Source: an uncultured bacterium (GTDB lineage Bacteria; Verrucomicrobiota; Kiritimatiellia; CAIKKV01; CAITUY01). From it: 64,000 bases of DNA. The stretch covers positions 96,063 through 160,062 of the forward strand of contig CAIVSY010000078.1 of assembly GCA_903908715.1 (NCBI GenBank), read 5' to 3'. The translations under genes and the position numbers were made by a program. A model generated the notes under the pieces. The model had not been told where the DNA came from. It did not search any database and worked only from the letters and a program-made list of their open reading frames with translations. Position 1 is the first letter of the stretch, and every line of letters starts with the position of its first letter. Positions 16,802 through 24,550 of this stretch are shown here, piece after piece.

Positions 16802-18226
16802 ATGAACATACCACAAATCATACAGGGAGGAATGGGGGCTGGGGTTTCCAATTGGCGCCTGGCACAAGCCGTGTCAAGACTTGGGCAATTGGGAGTCGTT
16901 TCCGGTACCGCCCTCGATCAGGTACTGGTGCGGCGCCTTCAGGACGGCGACCCCGACGGGGCCGTTCGAAGGGCATTGAAGGCCTTCCCTTTCCGACGTA
17001 TGGCCGATCGCATCCTGCAGACCTACTTCATAGCTGGCGGAAAGGCGCCGGGATCCCCCTATGCCACAACTCCCATGCTGACCCAGAAGGGCGAACGGGG
17101 CGCACAAGAACTGTGCATTGCCGGAAACTTCACCGAAATATTCCTGGCACGGGAAGGGCATAATAACCCTGTGGGAATCAACTACCTGGAAAAGATCCAG
17201 CTACCCCACCTGCCCTCTCTCTATGGCGCTATGCTGGCTGGAGTCGCAGTCGTGATCATGGGCGCAGGAATACCAATGACGATCCCTTCCGTCCTGGACG
17301 CATTGGCAAATCATCAACCTGCAACCTACCCCCTGACCGTTTCAGGCGCCGCGGCTACCGAACAATGGTGTTCCTCGTTTACGCCTCTGGATTTCCACGA
17401 GAGCCAGGAACCTCCTGCCGTGACAAAACCTGCGTTCCTACCCATCGTTGCATCGAACCTGCTCGCCAATGTCATGATCCGCAAGGCAACCGGGCCCATC
17501 GCCGGATTCATTGTTGAAGGTCCTTGTGCGGGTGGCCATAACGCGCCTCCGCGCGGCACCGCAAAGTTCACCGATGACGGACAGCCTGTCTACGGCCCCC
17601 GGGATGTTGTGGATCTTGCCGCGCTTAAAGCAATGGGCTTGCCTTTTTGGCTGGCAGGGGGCTACGGATCCAACGAGCAGTTCCGCAAGGCACTCGAACT
17701 CGGAGCCACAGGCATTCAGGTCGGCACGGCCTTTGCCCTCTGCATGGAATCAGGGCTCCTACCCGAAATCCGGCAGGCACTGGTTCGGAAAGCCCTCGAC
17801 GGAACGGCAACTGTGCGAACGGATCCGCTTGCCTCACCAACCGGTTTCCCATTCAAGGTTGCCGCCTTGGAAGGCGCACTCTCGGATGCGGCCATCTACC
17901 GGAACCGGCCGCGCATCTGCAATCTCGGCTTTCTCCGTGAAGCCTACCGTAGAGCCGACGGCTCTCTTGGCTACCGCTGCCCCGCGGAACCGGAAGCCGC
18001 ATTTGTCGCAAAAGGAGGCGAACCGGTTGACACGGAAGGACGCGTCTGCCTCTGTAATGCACTGATCGCCAATGTGGGTATGCCGCAACGCCTCCGCGAC
18101 GGGTCAACTGAACCGTGCCTGATTACCTTGGGCGATGACTTCTCCGGCATCGCTCGGTTCTGCCGGAACGGCAATCCTGATTTTACCGCCGCGGATGTCA
18201 TCCACACCCTCCTGGGCGTCGCCTGA
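16802..18226 (+). CDS. Nitronate monooxygenase-like FMN enzyme
   Basis: A 474 aa TIM-barrel flavoprotein of the nitronate monooxygenase / 2-nitropropane dioxygenase superfamily. Visible are PQIIQGGMGAGVSNWRLA at the N-terminus, VEGPCAGGHNAPPRG in the middle and the FMN-phosphate region WLAGGYGSNEQFRKALELGATGIQVGT in shortened homologous form. It is about 100 residues longer than the classical enzyme. The extra C-terminal part carries YRCPAEPEAAF and CLCNAL cysteines of unknown role. Substrate is not determinable; PfaD-type enoyl reductases belong to the same superfamily. The upstream TTG codon (16799) is less likely than the ATG. No good Shine-Dalgarno is visible, and TACAAT at 16786-16791 sits only 10 nt upstream. 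Confidence 0.82.
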   Translation: MNIPQIIQGGMGAGVSNWRLAQAVSRLGQLGVVSGTALDQVLVRRLQDGDPDGAVRRALKAFPFRRMADRILQTYFIAGGKAPGSPYATTPMLTQKGERGAQELCIAGNFTEIFLAREGHNNPVGINYLEKIQLPHLPSLYGAMLAGVAVVIMGAGIPMTIPSVLDALANHQPATYPLTVSGAAATEQWCSSFTPLDFHESQEPPAVTKPAFLPIVASNLLANVMIRKATGPIAGFIVEGPCAGGHNAPPRGTAKFTDDGQPVYGPRDVVDLAALKAMGLPFWLAGGYGSNEQFRKALELGATGIQVGTAFALCMESGLLPEIRQALVRKALDGTATVRTDPLASPTGFPFKVAALEGALSDAAIYRNRPRICNLGFLREAYRRADGSLGYRCPAEPEAAFVAKGGEPVDTEGRVCLCNALIANVGMPQRLRDGSTEPCLITLGDDFSGIARFCRNGNPDFTAADVIHTLLGVA

Positions 18227-18352
18227 ACGGATAGTCGCCGCCGTTCCCTTCCTGGCCACAGGCTGCCGCCCGCTCCCACAACACCGCCAATCCCTCTTGA
18301 CAATAGAGCTTGAATCGCAAAAATCAGGTCCAACTCAAGAAGGAGCCATCCA

Positions 18353-18934
18353 ATGAAAACAAACGTAGTGGTGCTGTTTTTTTCAGGAGCCGGACACACG
18401 CAGAAAATGGCAGAGGCCGTGGCAAGGGGAGCGGCATCGATCCCTGGCGTACAGACAAGCACGATCGCCATCAAGGGGGATGACATCACCCAGGGCCGAT
18501 GGAAAAACGACGCGACTCTAGCTCAACTGGATGCCGCAGATGCCATCATTTTCGGAACCCCAACATATATGGGCGGGCCTGCGGCACAGTTCAAGGCCTT
18601 TGCCGACAGCACTAGTGAACGCTGGTTCCACAGGAATTGGAAAAACAAACTGGCGACAGGCTTCACCGTTTCGGCCGGTCCAAGCGGAGATAAACTCAGC
18701 ACCCTTTTCTATCTCTTCACCTTATCCATGCAACACGGAATGATCTGGATCAGCCAGGGCGAAACGCCCTTTAACGATAAGGGGATCAACCGCCTAGGCA
18801 GTTACAGCGGAGCCATGGGGCAGGCCTTTACTGAGCCCGCCGAGGTGGCCCCAAATTCACAGGACCTATTAACCGGCGAAACTCTGGGTCAGCGCGTCGC
18901 GGAGGCGGCAGTCAGATGGAAGAGGGGCGCCTGA
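18353..18934 (+). CDS. Flavodoxin-fold NAD(P)H-dependent reductase (WrbA-like)
   Basis: A 193 aa flavodoxin-like protein. The FMN phosphate loop FSGAGHTQKMAEAVA follows strand 1. The block FGTPTYMGGPAAQFKAFAD is typical of WrbA/NAD(P)H:quinone oxidoreductases, as is GFTVSAGPSGDKLSTL. It probably performs two-electron quinone reduction or flavin-based electron transfer in the cytoplasm. AAGGAG stands upstream of the ATG. A perfect TTGACA at 18297-18302 with a poor AAAAAT 16 nt later suggests its own promoter in the 126 nt gap after the nitronate monooxygenase-like gene. Confidence 0.87.
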   Translation: MKTNVVVLFFSGAGHTQKMAEAVARGAASIPGVQTSTIAIKGDDITQGRWKNDATLAQLDAADAIIFGTPTYMGGPAAQFKAFADSTSERWFHRNWKNKLATGFTVSAGPSGDKLSTLFYLFTLSMQHGMIWISQGETPFNDKGINRLGSYSGAMGQAFTEPAEVAPNSQDLLTGETLGQRVAEAAVRWKRGA

Positions 18935-18944
18935 AACGCCCCTC
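18922..18944. terminator. Hairpin between convergent genes
   Basis: GAGGGGCG pairs with CGCCCCTC across a 7 nt loop. It overlaps the stop codon of the flavodoxin-like gene and lies 14 nt from the end of the sHSP operon. There is no T-run on either side, so it may act as an mRNA 3'-end barrier rather than a classical terminator. Confidence 0.45.
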
Positions 18945-18957
18945 CGAAACCTCCTGC

Positions 18958-19461
18958 TCAGTCGCTTTCAATCTGGATTGTCTTCCTCTTTACCTGTGCA
19001 GAGTCCTTCTTCGGGATTTTCACGGTCAGAACACCCTTCTTGAAACACGCCTTCGCCTTCTCGCTTTCCGTATCGCATGGTATCGAGATCGTCCTCAGGA
19101 ACGATCCATAAGCTTGTTCCCGGGTGTACCAATTCCGCCCCTCCTCCTGCTCTTTCTTGCGTTCACCCCGAATCGTGAGGGTGTTCTCATCCATATCAAC
19201 TGAAATCTCCTTCTCGTCCATCCCAGGCAAATCAGCCGAGACAATAACCTCCTTCTCGTTCTCCGAAACATCCACCTTGGGACTGAAGGGCATAGCCCCC
19301 AGATCAAGCCCGCTCCACCGCAAGGCAGGCAAGTCGGCAAGAAAATCATCAAATAGACGATTCATCTCCCGCTGGAACGAGTGAAAGGTATCAACCTCTC
19401 CGCGCCGAACGGGTAATTCCCGACTGCGATTCAATCTCGGAACCAGATCTCTAATGCTCAT
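18958..19461 (-). CDS. Small heat-shock protein (Hsp20), third gene of operon
   Basis: A 167 aa alpha-crystallin-family chaperone that holds unfolding proteins for refolding. The N-terminal arm (1-60) includes FHSFQREMNRLFDDF. The alpha-crystallin domain follows, with FSPKVDVSENEKEVIVSADLP shortened here to its start, ENTLTIRGERK and the conserved KKGVLTVKIPK. The start at 19461 has GGAGG upstream; the frame is open to 19542 but that extension overlaps the previous gene. It is the most canonical of the three sHSPs here. Confidence 0.93.
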   Translation of the reverse strand: MSIRDLVPRLNRSRELPVRRGEVDTFHSFQREMNRLFDDFLADLPALRWSGLDLGAMPFSPKVDVSENEKEVIVSADLPGMDEKEISVDMDENTLTIRGERKKEQEEGRNWYTREQAYGSFLRTISIPCDTESEKAKACFKKGVLTVKIPKKDSAQVKRKTIQIESD

Positions 19462-19531
19462 GGCAAGCCCTCCTACTGATGTACTCATATCTTCAGTCTG
19501 CCGGCATCCCCGCCGGCTATACCTTACGGAT

Positions 19532-19954
19532 TCAGCCATCAATCATGATCTTCCGTGGCTGAACCGCCCTACGCTTCGGCAATGAAACCACCACAACCCC
19601 GTGATGAATGCGCGCCTTGATACCCTCCACCTGCACAATGTCCGGCAACACAAAAACCCGCCGGTACTGTTTAGGCCAGTACTCCCGCCCGGCAAGCTCA
19701 AACCCATCCGGCACATCCACTCGGACCTGTCCTTCCAGAGTCAAAACATTCCTCTCAACCGTCACCTCCAGTGATTTCGGCTCCACACCGGGCATATCTG
19801 CCACCAGCCAGAACCCGTCTTGTGATTCCCCTAAATCCACAGCCGGCGTACTGTGCATTCGCGCCTCGCGCAACCGGCTACCCCCTGCCGCCGGGTTGGA
19901 AGGAATGCGATCCCTCACCGATTCATCCTCTTGTCTTGTGATAGTTCCCGTCAT
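19532..19954 (-). CDS. Small heat-shock protein (Hsp20), second gene of operon
   Basis: A 140 aa protein with an alpha-crystallin domain: PAVDLGESQDGFWLVADMP, LEVTVERNVLTLEGQ and the C-terminal GVVVVSLPK, where the usual GVL is GVV. Its N-terminal arm is short and polar, and the C-terminus ends soon after the domain without a clear IXI motif (RKIMI is the nearest candidate). AAGGAG lies 6 nt before ATG 19954; an upstream ATG at 19981 would overlap the first gene. Divergence from its two neighbours suggests hetero-oligomer formation or a distinct client range. Confidence 0.9.
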   Translation of the reverse strand: MTGTITRQEDESVRDRIPSNPAAGGSRLREARMHSTPAVDLGESQDGFWLVADMPGVEPKSLEVTVERNVLTLEGQVRVDVPDGFELAGREYWPKQYRRVFVLPDIVQVEGIKARIHHGVVVVSLPKRRAVQPRKIMIDG

Positions 19955-19970
19955 CTCCTTCTCCTCCTTC

Positions 19971-20423
19971 CTAAGCCTCAATAGCCACCCTTCTCGGCTT
20001 TTCCTCGGGAACCCTGGGGACCGTTATCCTCAGAATCCCATTCCTATACTGTGCCTTGATCCGTTCTCCATCGACCCGGAATGGCAGTCTTATCGAACGG
20101 GTAAATTGCCCACCCAACCGTTCTCGCATCAGATAAGTACCCCCCTTGGTAAGTTCGCACTCATCAAGCTTGCCTCTGACTTTCAAGATGTCCCCGAGCA
20201 TCGAAACCTCCAATTCCTCCTGTTTCGCGCCAGGTATCTCGACATCAACCACCAACCCCTCGGCAGACGACCAGATATTCATGGCCGGATACTCAACTGC
20301 CCCCTGCTTCAAATGCACACTCCAAGGTTGCTTGCTTAACAAACAATTCATCCGACCCTGCATCGACTCCAGATCGTCCAGTATGGACCATGGCACTCTC
20401 CTCATTGTCAACAATTCGACCAT
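19971..20423 (-). CDS. Small heat-shock protein (Hsp20), first gene of operon
   Basis: A 150 aa alpha-crystallin-domain protein. The domain spans about residues 43-146, with EGLVVDVEIPGAKQEELEVS, a predicted loop rich in E and K, FTRSIRLPFRVDGERIKAQ and NGILRITVP corresponding to the GIL motif. AGGAGG stands 6 nt before the ATG. It is the promoter-proximal gene, 52 nt downstream of a predicted sigma-54 start site. Confidence 0.92.
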   Translation of the reverse strand: MVELLTMRRVPWSILDDLESMQGRMNCLLSKQPWSVHLKQGAVEYPAMNIWSSAEGLVVDVEIPGAKQEELEVSMLGDILKVRGKLDECELTKGGTYLMRERLGGQFTRSIRLPFRVDGERIKAQYRNGILRITVPRVPEEKPRRVAIEA

Positions 20424-20484
20424 TTGAACCTCCTTGCTTTAATTGTTCATCACTCCAGAATATTTTTACTTTCGGATTTTGTCT

Positions 20485-20502
20485 TAGCATCACCCATGCC
20501 AA
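20485..20502 (-). promoter_or_regulatory. Predicted sigma-54 (-24/-12) promoter of the sHSP operon
   Basis: Read on the minus strand, TGGCATGGGTGATGC has the invariant GG and GC separated by exactly 10 nt (GG at 20500-20499, GC at 20488-20487). It matches TGGCA-N-G-N4-xTGC. It would start RNA near 20476, about 52 nt before the first ATG. The remainder of the 314 nt gap (20424-20737) holds no gene. Confidence 0.55.
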
Positions 20503-20644
20503 CTATTGACAACCAGAACCACAACATCATCTAGTCATTGACTATTAATTGCTTACAACGTATATGACATTGCATTTCCAGAAAACGAAATACAGTATGA
20601 AGCGTCTTTCTGTCGCTATCGTCGCAATAGAACATGAGTCATTA

Positions 20645-20661
20645 TGTCTCTTTTTGAGACA
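20645..20661. promoter_or_regulatory. Palindrome, possible enhancer site for a sigma-54 activator
   Basis: TGTCTC-N5-GAGACA is a perfect 6+6 inverted repeat centred about 153 nt upstream of the -24 element. This is a usual distance for the enhancer site of an NtrC-family activator. The binding protein is not in the window. Confidence 0.4.
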
Positions 20662-20702
20662 ATAGTACCCGCATGCAACTAGATGGAGTTAACAAGTGAA
20701 TG

Positions 20703-20729
20703 CAAGTCTTGAAAATAAATCCAGACTTG
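20703..20729 (-). terminator. Hairpin after the aminotransferase gene
   Basis: CAAGTCT pairs with AGACTTG across a 13 nt AT-rich loop, 9 nt after the aminotransferase stop. It lacks a T-run, so it is only a weak terminator candidate. Confidence 0.3.
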
Positions 20730-20737
20730 GGATGTTA

Positions 20738-22024
20738 TCAGGGATGCAGCGTGGAAATCGCCTGCTCAAGAACCTCTGCGGCATGATTGGCATCGATCTC
20801 GGATAGCAGCAAAGGTGGCTGAATGCGAATAACATTTGCATAAGGACCACCTACGCCAAACAGAACTCCCTTTTCACGGCAAAGCGACCGCACTTTTCCA
20901 GCTTCGCGGGTTGCAGGTGTACGGTTTTCATCCTTTACCAGTTCTAGTCCAATCATCAATCCCAACCCCCTCACATCCCCGACCATAGCGCATCGGCGCT
21001 GAAACGCCTGAAGCCGCTCGATCATGCCTGCACCAACCTGGGCGGCACGCCCTGGAAGATCGTTAGACAACAGGACATCGATGTTCGCCAACGCTGCCGC
21101 ACAACTAACCGGATTCCCGCCAAACGTGGATAAATGATCCCCGGGTGTGAAGGCATCCGCCACTTCCGGGCGCGCAATAAACGCACTGAGCGGGAATCCA
21201 TCCGCTATACCCTTGGCCATGCAAAGAATGTCCGGCTCAACGGAATAATGCTCCACGGCAAAAAGCTTTCCTGTCCGCCCGAAACCGCTTTGAACCTCAT
21301 CGGCTATGAACAGCGCTCCATCATCCCGCACGATCTCGACGACTTTCGGCAGATACTCTGGAGGCGGAACAATAATCCCGCCTTCACCCATAACAGGTTC
21401 AGCGATGAAAGCCGCCACATCCCCACTGGTCTGACACTCCAGGACATGCTTCATGCAGTCCGCACAAGCCACACCACACCCCGGATACTTGAGCTTCAAG
21501 GGACACCGGTAACAATAAGGCGCAGGCGCAAACGCGACACCGGACAAGTACGGACCAGCCCCCTTCTTCCTGCCCCGTGTTCCGGAAACCGACAATGCCC
21601 CGACTGTACGTCCATGAAAACCATGAGTCAATGCGACAACCTCTTTGCGCTTCGTAAATTGTTTTGCAAGGCGGATCGCCCCCTCAACCGCCTCTGCCCC
21701 GCTGCTGCCGAAGAAACTTTTCCGCAGGCCTCCACGGGTAATTTCCGCCAGACGCCTGGCCAGTTCACCAACAGGCGGGCTGTAATAAACATAGGCGCCA
21801 CAGTGGATAAACTTATCCATCTGAACCTTTGCTGCCGACACGACTTCAGGATGGCAATGGCCCGCATTGACAACCGCGATGCCGCTGAAACAATCGAGAT
21901 ACTCCCGACCGTCGCGCCCAACCATCACACAGCCGTAGGCATGATCCACTTCGACTGGCTCGAAGCCCGCAACCATGCTGGTGATCAGATATTCATCGTA
22001 AAGATCCTTAGTCTTCACACGCAT
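20738..22024 (-). CDS. Class III PLP-dependent aminotransferase
   Basis: A 428 aa fold-type I aminotransferase of the GABA/ornithine/alanine-glyoxylate group. Visible are GSSGAEAVEGAIRLAK for cofactor phosphate, D242 in ADEVQSGFGRTG and the Schiff-base lysine K271 in AKGIADGFP. An insertion at 170-190 carries five cysteines (C171, C174, C183, C187, C190), as seen in some 4-aminobutyrate aminotransferases. The exact amino donor is undetermined. GGGAG abuts the ATG at 22024; a GTG at 22018 has better spacing. It follows the UroD-like gene by 35 nt and is probably co-transcribed. Confidence 0.9.
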   Translation of the reverse strand: MRVKTKDLYDEYLITSMVAGFEPVEVDHAYGCVMVGRDGREYLDCFSGIAVVNAGHCHPEVVSAAKVQMDKFIHCGAYVYYSPPVGELARRLAEITRGGLRKSFFGSSGAEAVEGAIRLAKQFTKRKEVVALTHGFHGRTVGALSVSGTRGRKKGAGPYLSGVAFAPAPYCYRCPLKLKYPGCGVACADCMKHVLECQTSGDVAAFIAEPVMGEGGIIVPPPEYLPKVVEIVRDDGALFIADEVQSGFGRTGKLFAVEHYSVEPDILCMAKGIADGFPLSAFIARPEVADAFTPGDHLSTFGGNPVSCAAALANIDVLLSNDLPGRAAQVGAGMIERLQAFQRRCAMVGDVRGLGLMIGLELVKDENRTPATREAGKVRSLCREKGVLFGVGGPYANVIRIQPPLLLSEIDANHAAEVLEQAISTLHP

Positions 22025-22059
22025 CTCCCGCCCCTGAACACATCATCGGGCAACCGCAC

Positions 22060-23205
22060 TCAATAGCGCCCGTACTCCAACGCCGCATCGAACATAGCAA
22101 CTACATTTTCTGGCGGAACATTCGGCTGTATGTTGTGTACAGGATTAAAAACAAACCCTCCGTCCGGCGCCAGATCCCGCATCCGGCGCCTTACCTCGGC
22201 ACGAATATCCTCGGTACTTCCATAGGGCAGAACCTTCTGCGTGTCGCAACCACCCCCCCAAAAACAAAGGTTCTTCCCGTATCGCCGCTTCAGTTCCGCC
22301 GTATCCATGCCTGCAGCTGAAACCTGGACCGGATTCAAAACATCCACCCCAATCTCAACCAGGTCATCCAGCAAAGGCATGACCGCACCGCACGTGTGGT
22401 AACAGATCTTCGCCCGAGTGTGCTCCCTGATGACGGAAATAATCCGGGCTTGCCTCGGCTTGATCAGTTCCCTGTAGAGTGACGGACTGATCAAGGGCCC
22501 ATTCTGACCAGCCAGGTCATCCGCTGCAAAATGCACATCCAGCCACTCCCCGACCTCCGAAAGGAACATCCGCTGTGCGGCGCAAATCGTATCACAAAGC
22601 CGGTCCAGGAACGCTTCGGCAAAATCACGCTCGACCACCAGGTCCATGAGCCCGTTTTCCATTCCGCGCACACGAAAAAGCTGATTGAACAAATCGTGTC
22701 CGCATGGAGCCATCCCGAAAAACGCCTTGTCGCTTTGCGCTCTACGCGACTTCACAGCATCCCTCAATCCCTTGTAGCGGGCCAGGTCCGCCGGATCAGG
22801 CCACGGCATCCCGGATAAATCATCCAGCGAAGCGTCCGGCAACGGAAACTCCTGCCAGTCATAATAATGACATCCCGGCGGCTGCCTTAACGTAGCACCG
22901 AAGTCGTCCTGAAAGGACATCCCTCCATCCGCACCCCTGACAATGGAAACGGATCGGGACGGCGGATTGGCAAGAACCGGGACCACATCAATCCCGAAGC
23001 GCTCGATCATATCATCGTCCACGACAGCAATCTGCTGCACAAATTCAAGGATTCGGGCCGGCCGCCGGGCCAATCCAAGGTACTGCCGGACGGCAGAATA
23101 CGTCGAAAGCGCAATAGAGGTCACCACCGATCCCCCAAGGTCAATCGGCACACGGTCGGGTTTCTGGTGGTGTAGCGCCAGTAAGACGCGTTCCTGCGAA
23201 GTCAT
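22060..23205 (-). CDS. Uroporphyrinogen decarboxylase-fold protein (MtaA/CmuA-type)
   Basis: A 381 aa TIM-barrel protein of the UroD superfamily. It opens TSQERVLLALHHQKPDRVP. H270 and C272 in HTCG, with C320 in GGGCD, resemble the zinc ligands of cobalamin-dependent methyltransferase members, and NPVHNIQPNVPPENV near the C-terminus is typical of the group. True UroD arginines for porphyrin binding are not evident and no other haem genes are nearby, so methyl transfer to or from a corrinoid or thiol carrier is more likely than haem synthesis. The substrate is unknown. AGGAGG precedes the ATG. Confidence 0.85.
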   Translation of the reverse strand: MTSQERVLLALHHQKPDRVPIDLGGSVVTSIALSTYSAVRQYLGLARRPARILEFVQQIAVVDDDMIERFGIDVVPVLANPPSRSVSIVRGADGGMSFQDDFGATLRQPPGCHYYDWQEFPLPDASLDDLSGMPWPDPADLARYKGLRDAVKSRRAQSDKAFFGMAPCGHDLFNQLFRVRGMENGLMDLVVERDFAEAFLDRLCDTICAAQRMFLSEVGEWLDVHFAADDLAGQNGPLISPSLYRELIKPRQARIISVIREHTRAKICYHTCGAVMPLLDDLVEIGVDVLNPVQVSAAGMDTAELKRRYGKNLCFWGGGCDTQKVLPYGSTEDIRAEVRRRMRDLAPDGGFVFNPVHNIQPNVPPENVVAMFDAALEYGRY

Positions 23206-23337
23206 CTAGGCCTCCTGACAGCAATCTAGCACAGGAATACCGACGGGTCCACCAACTCATGCAGCATAGGTCAGGCTCCGTTTTCGCCCGCGAAGGGCAC
23301 AACCCCCGTCCTTTTCCCGGTGATGCAAGCCAGGCGA

Positions 23338-24537
23338 TCAGCCCTTTGAAATACCGCTCCCGGATGACGGACCAGATTCAGGACGGCGCCTCGCCTCCTC
23401 TTCAAGCGCCTTCAAGGCTGCCTTGACAAACCCAAAACCAATCCTCGGAAGCCAGTACTCGTTGATTTCGATAACCACGGCATCCCGGCCCCGAAGTTCA
23501 GCCGGAATGTCCAGACGCCCACGATCCAGCGGCTCATCAACGTCCGCAGGGTAACCGAACCGCCGGTTAAAATAATAGAATGTATCCCGCTTCCGATAGA
23601 GGCCCGCCTCATCCAGGATACGGGTCAAGGTCAGGACAAAGCTATCACCGACAAACAGGATATCGGGAAGCGGATCCGACCGCGAAGTTCGCAGCACCGG
23701 ATGCGTCTGCGTACCGGCAAAACGTTGACTGCTCCAAAGATTTAGCAATTGCCCAAGATCGTTGTCCGTGGCCCAAACCACATCATTCGTCAGAACCCCG
23801 GTCACCTCCAGAACGGGCATTGCCCTCCCTGTCTGCCGCCCAAGGGCATTAAGGATTTCTCCTGTTACACGTGCCGCTGCATAATGATTCCAATGTGTTC
23901 CTCCTTTGGAAAACATGGATGGCGCCCTCTCGCTCTTCCACCTGCGGAACAAGGCATTCACATCCATATGTTGGATCCCGTATTCCTGCAATAACGGAAC
24001 CATGTCCTCCCGTGCACTTCGCTTGGCGGGACGGCCCCCTACATCCACCCATTCCGGCAGGAATTCCGGCAGGATCTCCGCCTTGCTGGGCGCAATAACC
24101 AGAAGGAAGGCTATCCCCCGCTCCGCAAGGGCATCCTGAAGGGCTCGGACCCCCTCACAGACATCCCGCAGTTCCTTCTGCCTTCTTTGTCGCGGAGCAT
24201 GGAACGCATCCACATACACTTTCTCGAATAGCACCCCTTCACGACCTTGCACAACCTTGGTGCCTGTACCGGCAAATTTGCGGAACAATACATTGTGTAT
24301 CTGATTATACGTTCGCACCATCCATCCGCGAAGTCCGACTTTGGCATTAAACCAGGGCTCGAATCTTTCCTGCAGGGATCCATCCCACCACGCAAGGGCG
24401 TGGAAACGAGGTTCCGCCGGGGTCTTCTCCACACCCGCCAAGGGCATTTCCGGCAACCAATGGAATACGGTCTGGCTGAGCGGGAACAGCAGCAGCAGAC
24501 TGAACAGGACAATCACAATATACAGCCAGACTCTCAC
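23338..24537 (-). CDS. AlgJ/AlgX-like SGNH-fold acetylation protein
   Basis: A 399 aa protein with an N-terminal membrane anchor or signal (residues 4-20) and a periplasmic SGNH-like domain. KVVQGREGVLF, VIAPSKAEILPE, GTHWN at 213-217 and GDSF at 297-300 are the blocks found in AlgJ/AlgX proteins that O-acetylate alginate and other exopolysaccharides. It starts at GTG 24537 with GGGTGA upstream. It lies 13 nt after the AlgI-like gene, its expected partner: MBOAT delivers acetyl groups and this protein transfers them to the glycan. Confidence 0.85.
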   Translation of the reverse strand: MRVWLYIVIVLFSLLLLFPLSQTVFHWLPEMPLAGVEKTPAEPRFHALAWWDGSLQERFEPWFNAKVGLRGWMVRTYNQIHNVLFRKFAGTGTKVVQGREGVLFEKVYVDAFHAPRQRRQKELRDVCEGVRALQDALAERGIAFLLVIAPSKAEILPEFLPEWVDVGGRPAKRSAREDMVPLLQEYGIQHMDVNALFRRWKSERAPSMFSKGGTHWNHYAAARVTGEILNALGRQTGRAMPVLEVTGVLTNDVVWATDNDLGQLLNLWSSQRFAGTQTHPVLRTSRSDPLPDILFVGDSFVLTLTRILDEAGLYRKRDTFYYFNRRFGYPADVDEPLDRGRLDIPAELRGRDAVVIEINEYWLPRIGFGFVKAALKALEEEARRRPESGPSSGSGISKG

Positions 24538-24550
24538 AACATTTCACCCA

